A stretch of 64,000 nucleotides of DNA from Desulfoplanes formicivorans (GTDB lineage: Bacteria > Desulfobacterota > Desulfovibrionia > Desulfovibrionales > Desulfomicrobiaceae). Shown here one piece after another: positions 27,777-36,167 of the stretch. The notes beneath the pieces are model-generated. The model had not been told where the DNA came from, did no database searches, and was given only the letters and a program-made list of their open reading frames with translations. The stretch lies in contig NZ_BDFE01000020.1 of assembly GCF_001748225.1 (NCBI RefSeq), positions 313,009 through 377,008 of the forward strand. Reading direction: 5' to 3'. The translations under genes were made by a program, and so were the position numbers. The first letter of the stretch is position 1. Each line of letters begins with the position of its first letter.

Positions 27777-28798
27777 AAAAACTGTTCATTCTTCTGGCGC
27801 TGCTGATCATGGCGGCGCCTGCATCGGCAGCGCCCAACGAATTGTTTCTGTTTATCTGGTCGGAATATCTTCCGGATCAGGTGGTTGAGCAGTTCACCCG
27901 GGAAACAGGGATCAAAGTCAATATTTCCACCTACGACAGCAACGAGGCCATGTACGCCAAGGTCAAGATGGTGGGGGGCAAGGGGTATGATCTCATCGTG
28001 CCTTCCTCGGACTACGTGGCCCGTATGATGCGCGAGGACATGCTTGTGCCTCTGGATCATTCCCTGCTTCCCAATCTGTGTAATCTGGACCAGGATCTTG
28101 TGACCAAAATGGTTGATCCGGAGAGCACATACAGTGTCCCCTACATGTGGGGCTCCACGGCCATTGCCGTGAACACCAATGATATTGATCCGGCAACCGT
28201 GACCTCCATCAACGACCTCTGGCGACCCGAGTTCGCCGACAAGCTGGTTCTGCCCAACGACATGCGTGGTGTGCTGGGCCTCGGTCTCAAGAGTCTCGGG
28301 TATTCCCTGAACGACACCGACCCACAGCATCTGCACCAGGCCTTTGAGAAACTGAAGACCCTTATTCCTCATGTACGGGTTTTTGATTCGGATTCTCCCA
28401 AGCAGGCCCTGCTCAACGGCGAGGTCCAGCTTGGTGCGGTCTGGAACGGCGAGGCCTATATCGCCAACAGCGAAGATCCGGCCATTGTTTACGTCTATCC
28501 CAGGGAAGGGTACAGTTTGTGGGTGGACAGCTTTGCCATTCCCCGGGGAGCGGCCAACATCCCCCAGGCCCATGCGTTCATCAATTTTCTTTTGCGTCCG
28601 GATATGGCGAAAATCATTTGTGAGGAACTGGGGTATTCATCCCCCAATGTCGAGGCGGTCAAATCCCTGTCCCGGGAAGTTCGGAACAATCCCATTGTTT
28701 ATCCCTCCAGAGAAGACCTTTCCCGGGGAGAATTTGAAACGGATTTGGGAGAAGCCACCCGGTTGTACAACGAATTGTGGATGCGGTTGAAAAAATAG
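27773..28798 (+). CDS. potD: Periplasmic spermidine/putrescine-binding protein
   Basis: 341 residues with a Sec signal peptide (cleavage probably after ASAAP around residue 20). The mature protein begins with the FIWSEYLPDQVVEQF pattern of PotD/PotF proteins and contains the acidic and aromatic ligand positions of the family (for example YDLIVPSSDYV, VPYMWGSTAI, VWNGEAYIA). It binds polyamine in the periplasm and delivers it to PotBC. The ATG overlaps the potC stop codon (ATGA). It is the last gene of the operon. Confidence 0.92.
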   Translation: MKKLFILLALLIMAAPASAAPNELFLFIWSEYLPDQVVEQFTRETGIKVNISTYDSNEAMYAKVKMVGGKGYDLIVPSSDYVARMMREDMLVPLDHSLLPNLCNLDQDLVTKMVDPESTYSVPYMWGSTAIAVNTNDIDPATVTSINDLWRPEFADKLVLPNDMRGVLGLGLKSLGYSLNDTDPQHLHQAFEKLKTLIPHVRVFDSDSPKQALLNGEVQLGAVWNGEAYIANSEDPAIVYVYPREGYSLWVDSFAIPRGAANIPQAHAFINFLLRPDMAKIICEELGYSSPNVEAVKSLSREVRNNPIVYPSREDLSRGEFETDLGEATRLYNELWMRLKK

Positions 28799-28799
28799 A

Positions 28800-28842
28800 T
28801 GCAGGATGCCTGGCTGCTTGTTGTCCAGTCAGGCATCCTGCA
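28800..28842 (+). terminator. Terminator-like hairpin after potD
   Basis: A 13-bp perfect stem (TGCAGGATGCCTG and complement) directly after the potD stop codon. No T-tract follows, so it may be a 3'-end stabiliser rather than a strong terminator. Confidence 0.6.
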
Positions 28843-28893
28843 CTCAATGGGCTTGTTGCTGCGCCGGGTGGCTTACAGGCTCATGCGTCAGGT

Positions 28894-29160
28894 TTACTTT
28901 TGGGGCGGATTGTCCGGACGGAGAACCAGACGATCTCCCTGGCGGTCCTTTACGCAGATGCCCTGGATGGTGTCGCCCCGAGGGCTTGTAAAGGATGCCT
29001 TTTCACCTTTGTTCTTGTCCTTGCAGGCCGTATATGCCTCCGGGGGCGGTCCGTCGTGTTTGCCCTGGGGACGGCCGTTGGAGGAACCGAATCCAAGGGC
29101 ATTGACTGCGCATAAAGCCAGAATGAGGCACGTCAGGATACCTGTTTTCAGGTTGTTCAT
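28894..29160 (-). CDS. Small secreted protein with one Cys pair
   Basis: 88 residues starting with a Sec signal peptide (MNNLKTGILTCLILALCAVNALG). The mature part has the pattern PPPEAYTACKDKNKGEKASF, then PRGDTIQGICV, seen in small periplasmic proteins of Proteobacteria; the two Cys probably form a disulfide. GGAAGGAA precedes the ATG. A GTAAA-N6-GTAAA repeat lies ~145 bp upstream, the same motif as near the response regulator gene at 30136. Function unknown; envelope stress is a guess from the motif. Confidence 0.72.
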   Translation of the reverse strand: MNNLKTGILTCLILALCAVNALGFGSSNGRPQGKHDGPPPEAYTACKDKNKGEKASFTSPRGDTIQGICVKDRQGDRLVLRPDNPPQK

Positions 29161-29302
29161 ACTTTCCTTCCTTCATGGTTCTGGGTTGATAGGCTGTTTG
29201 TTGCCTTGCGGGGGCGTCATCCCCCGGAAGACCATCCCCACACGTTATGAATGCAGGCTATCAGTGAACAGTCAAGGGATTGTGTGCTTGTGGTCCTGGC
29301 GG

Positions 29303-29318
29303 GTAAAGATCATGTAAA
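29303..29318 (+). promoter_or_regulatory. GTAAA-N6-GTAAA direct repeat (CpxR-like box)
   Basis: Two GTAAA elements 11 bp apart, upstream of the small secreted protein gene. The CpxR box of enteric bacteria is GTAAA-N5-GTAAA (spacing varies). The same period recurs at 30039-30054 and, with one change, at 35429-35444. Confidence 0.5.
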
Positions 29319-29372
29319 GTTTCCTGGCATGCTCCTTCTTTGGGAGCGACGTGAACTCCGGCCGGATTTCCG

Positions 29373-29398
29373 GCGGGGCGATCCCTGGACCGCCCCGC
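29373..29398 (-). terminator. GC-rich hairpin after the EF-hand gene
   Basis: GCGGGGCG and CGCCCCGC form a perfect 8-bp stem with a 10-base loop, 22 bp past the EF-hand stop codon. No clear T-tract follows. Confidence 0.5.
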
Positions 29399-29419
29399 AT
29401 CCCGGATGAGGCAGCGTGT

Positions 29420-29896
29420 CTACACGTTGACATCAATGCCAAAGACGGATTGGCTGCTGGTTGCTCCCGTCAGGATATCCATAAGCTGGCTGATCTGGTC
29501 ATCTTCCGCATTGGTGGTATAGGCTGACAGGGCTGTTGCAGTCGATACCTGGGCGGATTGCATGTTCATGATCGTGTCGGTTTCATTGTCGACCCTGCCT
29601 GAGGGGGCAAGGCCGAACGAGTCCATCATTCCCTTCAGTTCCTGCCCACTGAGAGCTCCGTCTTCGTCGGAGTCGAAACTCGCCAGGGCGTCCTCCGTGT
29701 CAATGCTGGTTCCCGTGGTCTCCTCCAGGGCCTGGGTCAGGGTTTCGAGTTCGCTTTCCGAGACAAGTCCGTCACCGTCTGAATCCGAGACCTGAAAGAC
29801 GTCCTGGTCGGGTGGTGGCGGAGGTTGCTGGCGTCCCATGGCGCTGGTTCCGTACATGGTGGTCATGCTGCTCGTACTACCGATGCTGCTGATCAT
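29420..29896 (-). CDS. EF-hand calcium-binding protein
   Basis: 158 residues. Two canonical EF-hand loops are visible: DSDGDGLVSESE (around residue 38) and DSDEDGALSGQE (around residue 74), each with Asp/Ser at the ligand positions and Glu at position 12. The N-terminus is Ser/Thr/Met-rich and lacks a clear signal peptide. The C-terminal ~60 residues are Ala/Thr/Ser-rich. The ATG at 29896 has GGAGG 6 bases upstream. It is transcribed divergently from the response regulator gene, across a region holding GTAAA repeats, so calcium sensing may be linked to that two-component system (inference). Confidence 0.82.
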   Translation of the reverse strand: MISSIGSTSSMTTMYGTSAMGRQQPPPPPDQDVFQVSDSDGDGLVSESELETLTQALEETTGTSIDTEDALASFDSDEDGALSGQELKGMMDSFGLAPSGRVDNETDTIMNMQSAQVSTATALSAYTTNAEDDQISQLMDILTGATSSQSVFGIDVNV

Positions 29897-30006
29897 GGTT
29901 TCCTCCGTGCATGGTTGAGGTTGAAACATGGATGTCATGCATCTGCCTTGGATCAAGGGAGGCCTGTGTGAAGATCCTCCCCCGTCAAGGATGATAGATG
30001 GACAAT

Positions 30007-30054
30007 GTAAAGATTGTGTTGTGCCCGGGCGGGTGATTGTAAATATTTTGTAAA
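30007..30054 (+). promoter_or_regulatory. GTAAA repeats between the EF-hand and response regulator genes
   Basis: GTAAA-TATTTT-GTAAA at 30039-30054, plus a partial copy (GTAAA-N6-GTTGT) at 30007-30022. Their position before the response regulator suggests autoregulation, and they could also control the divergent EF-hand gene. Confidence 0.5.
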
Positions 30055-30135
30055 AGCCGGCATTTCAGAAAGATCTGACGAGAAAATATGGTAGGGGCTC
30101 AGTGCAAGGTAATATCTGTCAATGGGGAGGAGTGA

Positions 30136-30852
30136 ATGGCCGACATGCAGATTCTGATCATTGATGACGATGAAAAACTGTGCGCCCTTGTGGCCGAGTA
30201 TCTGGCACCCATGGGCTATGTCGTTGATATGGCTCATGATGGGCTGCAGGGATTGCAGAAGGTCCGCGCCAACGAGTACAGAGCCGTCATTCTGGATGTG
30301 ATGATGCCTCACATTGACGGACTGGAGGTCTTAAAGCGTTTGCGCAAGGAGTCCGATATTCCGGTGCTCATGCTCACTGCGCGGGGAGATGAAACCGACA
30401 GAATCGTGGGCCTTGAGATGGGGGCTGATGATTATCTGCCCAAGACATTTTCGCCTCGCGAGCTTCTGGCCCGACTGCGGGCCGTGACCAGGCGCTACGA
30501 CATGGCTCAATATCAGGCAGCTTCACCGTCGGACGAACGGATTTTACAATTCGGTCCCCTTCACATTGAGCGGGATTCCCGTACGGTGCGTTTGAAAGAT
30601 GAAGTGGTGAATCTGACTCCCCTGGAGTATGATCTGCTGACGACTTTGGCCGAGTCGGCAGGCAGGGTTCTGACGCGGGAACAATTGCTGGATGCGGTTT
30701 CCGGAAGGAATTACGAGGTGTTTGATCGGTCCGTGGACGTTCATATTTCCTCGTTGCGGCGCAAACTGGGGGAAGATCCCAGAAATCCGGGTTTCATCCA
30801 GACGGTGCGCAAGGTCGGTTATCTGTTCAAAAAAGCGGAAGAATCCCGATGA
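30136..30852 (+). CDS. OmpR/CpxR-family response regulator
   Basis: 238 residues. Receiver domain with acidic DDD pocket near residue 10, phospho-acceptor in VILDVMMP (around Asp54) and the conserved Lys in LPKTF; the residue after Lys is Thr instead of the usual Pro. The C-terminal OmpR-type winged helix includes LTPLEYDLLTTLAES and VDVHISSLRRKLGED. The kinase gene overlaps its end by 4 bp (ATGA). The resemblance is to CpxR/RstA, regulators of envelope stress. Confidence 0.92.
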   Translation: MADMQILIIDDDEKLCALVAEYLAPMGYVVDMAHDGLQGLQKVRANEYRAVILDVMMPHIDGLEVLKRLRKESDIPVLMLTARGDETDRIVGLEMGADDYLPKTFSPRELLARLRAVTRRYDMAQYQAASPSDERILQFGPLHIERDSRTVRLKDEVVNLTPLEYDLLTTLAESAGRVLTREQLLDAVSGRNYEVFDRSVDVHISSLRRKLGEDPRNPGFIQTVRKVGYLFKKAEESR

Positions 30853-32378
30853 TACGACCAGCATCGTCGCTTTTCACCAGGATACTGTGCTGGTTTTTCC
30901 TGAATCTGATCCTGGTGGGGGCGGCATTGGGCACGTTCATTTTCTTTCAACCCCAGCTTGATCTGCATGCGTTTTTCGGGATGCAGAGGTGGAACCGCTT
31001 GCGGGTTGCCGCTGCCTTGATGGTGCATGATCTGTATAATGCCCCTCGCAAGGAGTGGTCGGCCATCCTCGCCCGACATGCCCGGGTCAATCAGGTGGAT
31101 TTTGTCCTGGTTTTTGGGGACGGGACCAGGTTTTCCTCCCGGCCCGTGGAACTTCCCGATACTGTTCGTGTTCGGGTGGAGCATGCCTTCAAGGGCCCCT
31201 TTTCGGACAGGCGTCCGGCACCGCCGCCACCGGCCAGGAATCCGGTATTGCCGGGGTCCGGCCCGGATCAGGACATACTGTCTCCCTCGGGTGAACAACC
31301 TCCGGGTCTTGGGGAAGGGCTTGAGGGGCTGGACCTGATCCCCGGACGGCCAGTCCTGAGGATGCACACCTCGGATCCTGATTTGTACTGGACCGGGATC
31401 ATGCTGCCTCCCCCGCCCAAACCACGTGATTTTCCAACGCCCTTTGTGCTCATGGTGGTGTCGGATTCTGCTTCGGGCAATGGATTCTTTTTTGATGCCC
31501 GTCCCTGGGTGCTGGTGGCCGCGGTGGTGCTGCTCATTTCCGTGCTCTTCTGGATTCCCATGGTCCGCAACATTACCCGACCCCTTTCCCGCATGACCAG
31601 GGCAACCGAAGAGATCGCCAGTGGCCGTTTCGACGTGGTCCTTGATGAACCCCGGCGTGATGAAATCGGACGTCTGGCTCGGGCCATCAACCACATGACC
31701 ACGCGGCTGGCGGCTTTTGTCACGGGCCAGAAACGGTTTCTGGGCGACATTTCCCATGAATTGGGATCTCCCCTTGCCCGCATTCAGTTTGGTTTGGGAG
31801 TGCTTGACCAACGGCTGGATGGAGCCAACAGACAGCGGTTGCAAAACGTGATGGATGATGTTGCCCATCTTTCCCAGCTGGTGGGCGAACTCCTTGCCTT
31901 TTCCCGGGCGGACCTGAGTGCTCAATCCGTGGCCTTGGAACCGGTGGATCTGCTCTGGGTGGTGCGTGAAGCGGTTCGGCGGGAAAAGGCCCCTGATTCG
32001 GAGGTGATCATTGATGTTGATCCCGACCTGCGGGTTCTGGCCTCTCCGGATCTGTTGACCCGGGCCCTGGCCAATCTCGTGCGCAACGGGGTCAAGTATG
32101 CTGGCAAGGCAGGACCCATTCATATTGTCGCTCACAAGGACAAGGGATGGGTGAACCTGGAGGTCAAGGACTCCGGACCTGGCGTGCCCGAGGAGTATCT
32201 GGATCAGCTTTTTGAACCTTTTTTTCGCCCCGAGCCTTCCCGCAACCGTTCTTTGGGAGGGGTGGGACTGGGGCTGTCCATTGTGAAAACCTGTGTCGAG
32301 TCCTGCAAGGGACGTGTTTTTGCCCGCAACCAAAAGCCCCACGGATTTGTGGTGACCATTATCCTTGGCAGGTGCTAG
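30849..32378 (+). CDS. CpxA/RstB-like sensor histidine kinase
   Basis: 509 residues. N-terminal membrane segment (~12-35), a ~170-residue periplasmic domain with Pro-rich stretches, second membrane segment (~215-240), HAMP domain, H-box FLGDISHELGSPLARI, and HATPase region with N-box (NLVRNGVKYA), G1 (KDSGPGVPEE) and G2 (GGVGLGLSI). It autophosphorylates on the His of the H-box and passes phosphate to the response regulator encoded just upstream. The Pro-rich, Gly-rich periplasmic insert is unusual compared with enteric CpxA. Confidence 0.92.
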   Translation: MIRPASSLFTRILCWFFLNLILVGAALGTFIFFQPQLDLHAFFGMQRWNRLRVAAALMVHDLYNAPRKEWSAILARHARVNQVDFVLVFGDGTRFSSRPVELPDTVRVRVEHAFKGPFSDRRPAPPPPARNPVLPGSGPDQDILSPSGEQPPGLGEGLEGLDLIPGRPVLRMHTSDPDLYWTGIMLPPPPKPRDFPTPFVLMVVSDSASGNGFFFDARPWVLVAAVVLLISVLFWIPMVRNITRPLSRMTRATEEIASGRFDVVLDEPRRDEIGRLARAINHMTTRLAAFVTGQKRFLGDISHELGSPLARIQFGLGVLDQRLDGANRQRLQNVMDDVAHLSQLVGELLAFSRADLSAQSVALEPVDLLWVVREAVRREKAPDSEVIIDVDPDLRVLASPDLLTRALANLVRNGVKYAGKAGPIHIVAHKDKGWVNLEVKDSGPGVPEEYLDQLFEPFFRPEPSRNRSLGGVGLGLSIVKTCVESCKGRVFARNQKPHGFVVTIILGRC

Positions 32379-32440
32379 GGGGATTGTCCGGCAGAAGAAT
32401 GTTCGGACGGATCTGTGGGGTGCATGGCTCACAGAGCATG

Positions 32441-32474
32441 AAAGGGACAGGGAGTGAAAACTCCCTGTCCCTTT
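32441..32474. terminator. Terminator between convergent kinase and SH3-domain genes
   Basis: A 14-bp perfect stem (AAAGGGACAGGGAG and complement) with a 6-base loop; T-rich after the stem on the plus strand and preceded by A residues, so it could work in both directions. Confidence 0.8.
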
Positions 32475-32535
32475 CTGTATGCAAACCGTTGGCATTGCCG
32501 GTCTTGCAGATGCCGGCATGAAACCGATATCTGCC

Positions 32536-33237
32536 TTATCCCACGGGTTGGGCTGCAACCCGCGTGGTGTATTTGATCATCACCCATCCCGGGGTGCCGT
32601 CTTTCAGCAGTACATAGTACCAATGGTCGTTGGCTGCCTGAACCCTGAGGAGGTCTCCCCGTCTTACCTGGCTTACAATGTCGTGCTTTTTGCCGGGACC
32701 GGATCGGACATTGAGGGCTGTCGCAGTCACCCTGACTAGATCGCCTTCCCGGGCAATGACGGGATCATCCCTGACCGTGGTTGTTGCCTGGACAACGGTT
32801 TCAAGCGTCCCTTCAGGTTTGGCTACCACCATGTATCCTCCGTCCACTTTCTGGTAGTAGACCCCGGCATAGGTATAATAGATGGTGTCACCATGGGTGA
32901 AGTATGTGGCATTGGCTGGCAGGGTGGTGACCCTTGCGCCCACAGGGGCCGGAACCACGACATATCCGTTCACATCGGGCCGATAAAAGATGCCGTCCAG
33001 GAAGAAGTAGGTCAGGGCTCCCACCTGCAGGGTCAGGTACGCCCTGGGAAGGACATGGATGCGAAATCCCGGCCGGGGATAGACGGGAGCAGGGCCATGG
33101 TGTTTGAATCCGTGTTTGTGCGGTCCGGGAAAGGGTTGTGCCTGGACCAGGGACGGAAGGGCCAGGCTTGCCAGCAGCACGAAGACGAGGGCACGGACAG
33201 ACCGGGATATATCCTGTTTCGGTTTGGTTGCAGACAT
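32536..33237 (-). CDS. Secreted DUF6515/SH3b-domain protein
   Basis: 233 residues. A signal peptide (residues ~15-33, ending LVQAQ) is followed by a His/Pro-rich linker, then a Tyr-rich domain (FFLDGIFYRPDVNGYVVVPAPVGA and YYTYAGVYYQKVDGGYMVV) typical of DUF6515. A C-terminal bacterial SH3 domain (ALNVRSGPGKKHDIVSQVRRG) is probably for peptidoglycan binding. AAAGGAG precedes the ATG. It is the third gene in line after the ferredoxin and flavoprotein genes, 19 bp after the latter, so it may share their transcript. Confidence 0.82.
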   Translation of the reverse strand: MSATKPKQDISRSVRALVFVLLASLALPSLVQAQPFPGPHKHGFKHHGPAPVYPRPGFRIHVLPRAYLTLQVGALTYFFLDGIFYRPDVNGYVVVPAPVGARVTTLPANATYFTHGDTIYYTYAGVYYQKVDGGYMVVAKPEGTLETVVQATTTVRDDPVIAREGDLVRVTATALNVRSGPGKKHDIVSQVRRGDLLRVQAANDHWYYVLLKDGTPGWVMIKYTTRVAAQPVG

Positions 33238-33256
33238 GGTTCAATCTCCTTTGCCT

Positions 33257-35008
33257 TTACGCAGGCCACGTTCCAAAGGGTTGTTTTTCAAGTTGCATGC
33301 TTCCATCCTTTCCCCGGTAGATATTGATCCAGGCATTCCAGTTTTTGGTATCCATTTGGGGATAATCCAGGCGGAAATGGGAACATCTGCTTTCCTTGCG
33401 CATGAGGGAGGCCCGCAGTTTCATTTCCGCATTGAGGATCATGTTGGCGGTTTCATGGGCTAGCCTGAGTTCATGCAGATCCGCCGCCTTGAGCATGGGC
33501 TGGTGGTGGTCCCTGAGTTCTTCAACATAGGTCAGGGCCGCCTTGAGCAGAGACTCCTTTTTGATGTACAGGACAAAATTGGGGATCATGACGGACTGGA
33601 GTGTCTGGGTGATCCAGGCCGGACTGTAGCCCCGATCTCGTCTGAGGGGCGCAAGCATTTCCGCTTGGATCTTTGTGCGCTGGGCAGATGAGAGGGACGG
33701 CATGGTTCCTGTTTGAGCGTATCGGGCTGCAGCCTCGCCTGCGATGGCTCCCTGCACGGCAGATCCGGCCAGAGAAGACCCAATTTGTGTGTAAATGCCC
33801 CCTGCCATGTGCGATCCCAGGGCATCGCCTGCGGCATAGAGCCCGGGGATATTGGATGCGCCTTGGGAATTGAAGGGAACCAGACCTTCGGATTTGTGGA
33901 TGGACAAGCCGGCTGACGCACCTCCCGAAGGTATGCCACCCATGCCCGGAGGCGGTCCCTGGTGATCTCTGCCGCCGGGATTTTTCTCCCTGGCGTGATC
34001 CCCGGGACGTTCTCCATCTGGTGGTCCCTGATGCAACCCGGCAGGGCGTATGGGGCCGCCGGAAATCTGCATGGTGTGGTCGGGTGGTGGGCCGTCAGGC
34101 TGTTCCCCACCGGGTCCCTGTCTGTATACCTGGTAGTTCATATCCATACCCAGGTCATGGCGGATACCGACGCCCACCTTGTTGGGTGGTTCCTGGAGCA
34201 TGGGACCCCATTGCCCAAAGACATCAGCCGGATGTTTCAGATTGGCCCCGTGACCGTCGTTCCATTCCTTGCCGGTTATTTTGGCGCCGATGCGGTAGGC
34301 CATCATGGACCCGTCATGGGTCAGATCGCAGATGGGGAACCCATTGGGCTTGAACCCCCCGGCTCCGGTACACAAAACGACTGTTTTGGCCCTGAAAAAA
34401 TGGATCTTGGGTTCGTCCAGGCTGAACCCGGCCGCACCGGCGATGACGCCTTTTTCCCGGACAAGATGGGTGAGCATGATCCTTTCCATGACGGGAATTT
34501 TTCGTTCTTGTATGGGTATCGCGAATGATTTGGCATACAGGGGGGATTTGAAGAATCCCCAGGATTCAAGTTCTTTGACCCGGGCCAGGGAGTGCTCGGC
34601 CATCTGGCGGGTGAACACCGGGTTGTTGGTGCCCATGGCCGAATGGGAGACCTGGGAGGTAAAGGTGTCCAGGTCCATGGTGGCGGTTGCCGGATCATAG
34701 GCAAAGATGCCCCTGGCAAAGGGGGTCTGACCGGAAGAACCGAGTCTTCCCTTGGAAACCATGATCACGTCGGCCCCGGCATCATGGGCCTTGACCGCGG
34801 CAAACAGGCCCGCAATACCGCTCCCCACCACCAGGACATGGGTCTGATGATCCGTGGTGGTCATTTTCCGGAAGTCGATTTCCGGGATATTGGCGGTGCA
34901 TTCCGTGGAAAATCCCAGGGCAGCCAGGGCGGCCAGTCCTGCTGCGCCCCCGGCCAGGGTCATGAAATTTCTGCGAGACATTCCGCATGATGGTCGGGTG
35001 GTGTCCAT
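33257..35008 (-). CDS. Exported FAD-dependent fumarate reductase/AprA-like flavoprotein
   Basis: 583 residues. A twin-arginine signal (SRRNFMTLAGGAAG) is followed by the FAD dinucleotide-binding motif VLVVGSGIAGLFAAVKA. The HxxHP-type and C-terminal regions (SGGASAGLSIHKSEGLVPFNS, GLYAAGDALGSHMAGG) and a helical C-terminal domain ending in an Arg/Tyr-rich segment resemble the succinate dehydrogenase/fumarate reductase/adenylylsulfate reductase flavoprotein family. Between residues ~300 and 370 there is a Pro/Gly-rich, low-complexity insert in place of part of the usual capping region. A ferredoxin gene lies 90 bp upstream on the same strand, as in aprBA. The substrate is unknown. Confidence 0.8.
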   Translation of the reverse strand: MDTTRPSCGMSRRNFMTLAGGAAGLAALAALGFSTECTANIPEIDFRKMTTTDHQTHVLVVGSGIAGLFAAVKAHDAGADVIMVSKGRLGSSGQTPFARGIFAYDPATATMDLDTFTSQVSHSAMGTNNPVFTRQMAEHSLARVKELESWGFFKSPLYAKSFAIPIQERKIPVMERIMLTHLVREKGVIAGAAGFSLDEPKIHFFRAKTVVLCTGAGGFKPNGFPICDLTHDGSMMAYRIGAKITGKEWNDGHGANLKHPADVFGQWGPMLQEPPNKVGVGIRHDLGMDMNYQVYRQGPGGEQPDGPPPDHTMQISGGPIRPAGLHQGPPDGERPGDHAREKNPGGRDHQGPPPGMGGIPSGGASAGLSIHKSEGLVPFNSQGASNIPGLYAAGDALGSHMAGGIYTQIGSSLAGSAVQGAIAGEAAARYAQTGTMPSLSSAQRTKIQAEMLAPLRRDRGYSPAWITQTLQSVMIPNFVLYIKKESLLKAALTYVEELRDHHQPMLKAADLHELRLAHETANMILNAEMKLRASLMRKESRCSHFRLDYPQMDTKNWNAWINIYRGKDGSMQLEKQPFGTWPA

Positions 35009-35098
35009 GTATGATCTCCTGATTCATTTTCTGATTGGGTCAGGTAGCAAAGGCCAGGACTGATCGACACAGAAATGTGTCTTTTTCGAGGTGGCATG

Positions 35099-35314
35099 CT
35101 ACCCCCATGCAACAATGACCGGAATGGATTTGTCCGGATTGATGGTAATGGCGTCCACGGGACAGTACATCTGGCACAAATGGCAGAGTTGGCAGTCGGC
35201 CGAATACTTGATGAACGCCTTTCCGGTCTGCGAGTTCTGACGGATAACGTCCGTGGGACAGGTGCTCACGCAGGTCCCGCAGCCGATACATCCCTTGATA
35301 CTTTGTATGGTCAT
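35099..35314 (-). CDS. Two-cluster [4Fe-4S] ferredoxin
   Basis: 71 residues with two complete cluster motifs: CIGCGTCVSTCPTD and CQLCHLCQMYCPVDAI. No signal peptide is present; it could be carried out with the Tat substrate encoded downstream (hitchhiking) or stay in the cytoplasm. The gene order ferredoxin-flavoprotein mirrors aprB-aprA and related modules. GTAAT-N6-GTAAA lies ~115-130 bp upstream of the start codon. Confidence 0.88.
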   Translation of the reverse strand: MTIQSIKGCIGCGTCVSTCPTDVIRQNSQTGKAFIKYSADCQLCHLCQMYCPVDAITINPDKSIPVIVAWG

Positions 35315-35428
35315 GATGTTTGAAAAGGGTTGGGAGTTGTTGCCTGATTGCTGCTACCCGATGCGTTGCGCGTACAATCTTTCCTACCGCGTGGGTGTAA
35401 AGATTTTTTGTGCGTTAGGTGGGCGTGT

Positions 35429-35444
35429 GTAATGGTTTGGTAAA
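35429..35444 (+). promoter_or_regulatory. GTAAT-N6-GTAAA repeat upstream of the ferredoxin gene
   Basis: The same 11-bp period as the two GTAAA-N6-GTAAA sites near 29.3 and 30.0 kb, with one base changed. An additional single GTAAA lies at 35397-35401. This suggests control by the CpxR-like regulator. Confidence 0.4.
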
Positions 35445-35556
35445 GTGATGGATGGAATGGGGACCCCAACAAGACGATGCCATGGCAGGGGATGGAGGAT
35501 GCGGCCGAAAGACTAGCAGAAATGAAACAGAGGTTTTTATGCGGCAAGGCCCGGGA

Positions 35557-36024
35557 TCAGGGCGTGGCGGGGGGAATGGCCAGGGCTTTCATGGAATACA
35601 CGAAGCATGCGATCATGATGGCCGCCAGAGCAAGGACAAGCACGAACTCGGTACGATAGGCATTGGTTGACTGTCTGAAGGCCAGTCGTCTGGTCGTTTG
35701 GACCATGCGGATGCCCTCCAGGAGAATGATCAGCCCTCCGGAACAGAAGGCAAAAAGGCTGAGCATGCCTGTTTCGTGAATGGCCTGGCTCAGCTGAATG
35801 CCTGCCTCTCTTTGTACGTACCAGATGGTTTTTTCCAGGATGAATCCGAACCCCATGAGGGCCATGGCTGTCCGGCACCAGGCAAGAAAGGTCCGTTTGG
35901 CCGCCATGAGGGTGCGCATGGCGGCGAGTTCGTTGCGGGTGAGACGTTGGTACGGGCGTTTGGGATCGGGCATGAGACAGAACACATTCCGTATGGGGGT
36001 TATCCCGGAGTCAAAGGAATGCAT
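35557..36024 (-). CDS. DUF202 (YidH-like) membrane protein
   Basis: 155 residues, or 138 if the ATG at 35973 is used. The family motif ELAAMRTLMAAKRTFLAWCRTAMALMGFGF is followed by three hydrophobic segments in total. The function of the family is unknown. Neither possible start has a strong Shine-Dalgarno. Confidence 0.82.
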   Translation of the reverse strand: MHSFDSGITPIRNVFCLMPDPKRPYQRLTRNELAAMRTLMAAKRTFLAWCRTAMALMGFGFILEKTIWYVQREAGIQLSQAIHETGMLSLFAFCSGGLIILLEGIRMVQTTRRLAFRQSTNAYRTEFVLVLALAAIMIACFVYSMKALAIPPATP

Positions 36025-36094
36025 GACCGGGAATGATCAGGCCTTGTCCTGTTGCATTCCCGGTACGTCTCGTCAAGACCCGGGTGTGTTTTTC

Positions 36095-36124
36095 CAAGGG
36101 CGGTCTCGCAAGGGACCGCCCTTG
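36095..36124 (-). terminator. Hairpin after nifS
   Basis: An 11-bp perfect stem (CAAGGGCGGTC and complement) with an 8-base loop, 44 bp beyond the nifS stop codon. No T-tract follows in the nifS direction, so its efficiency is uncertain. Confidence 0.5.
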
Positions 36125-36167
36125 CTGGAACAGGAAGCATCAGCCTGCACCCGGTGTTGGCTGATGA

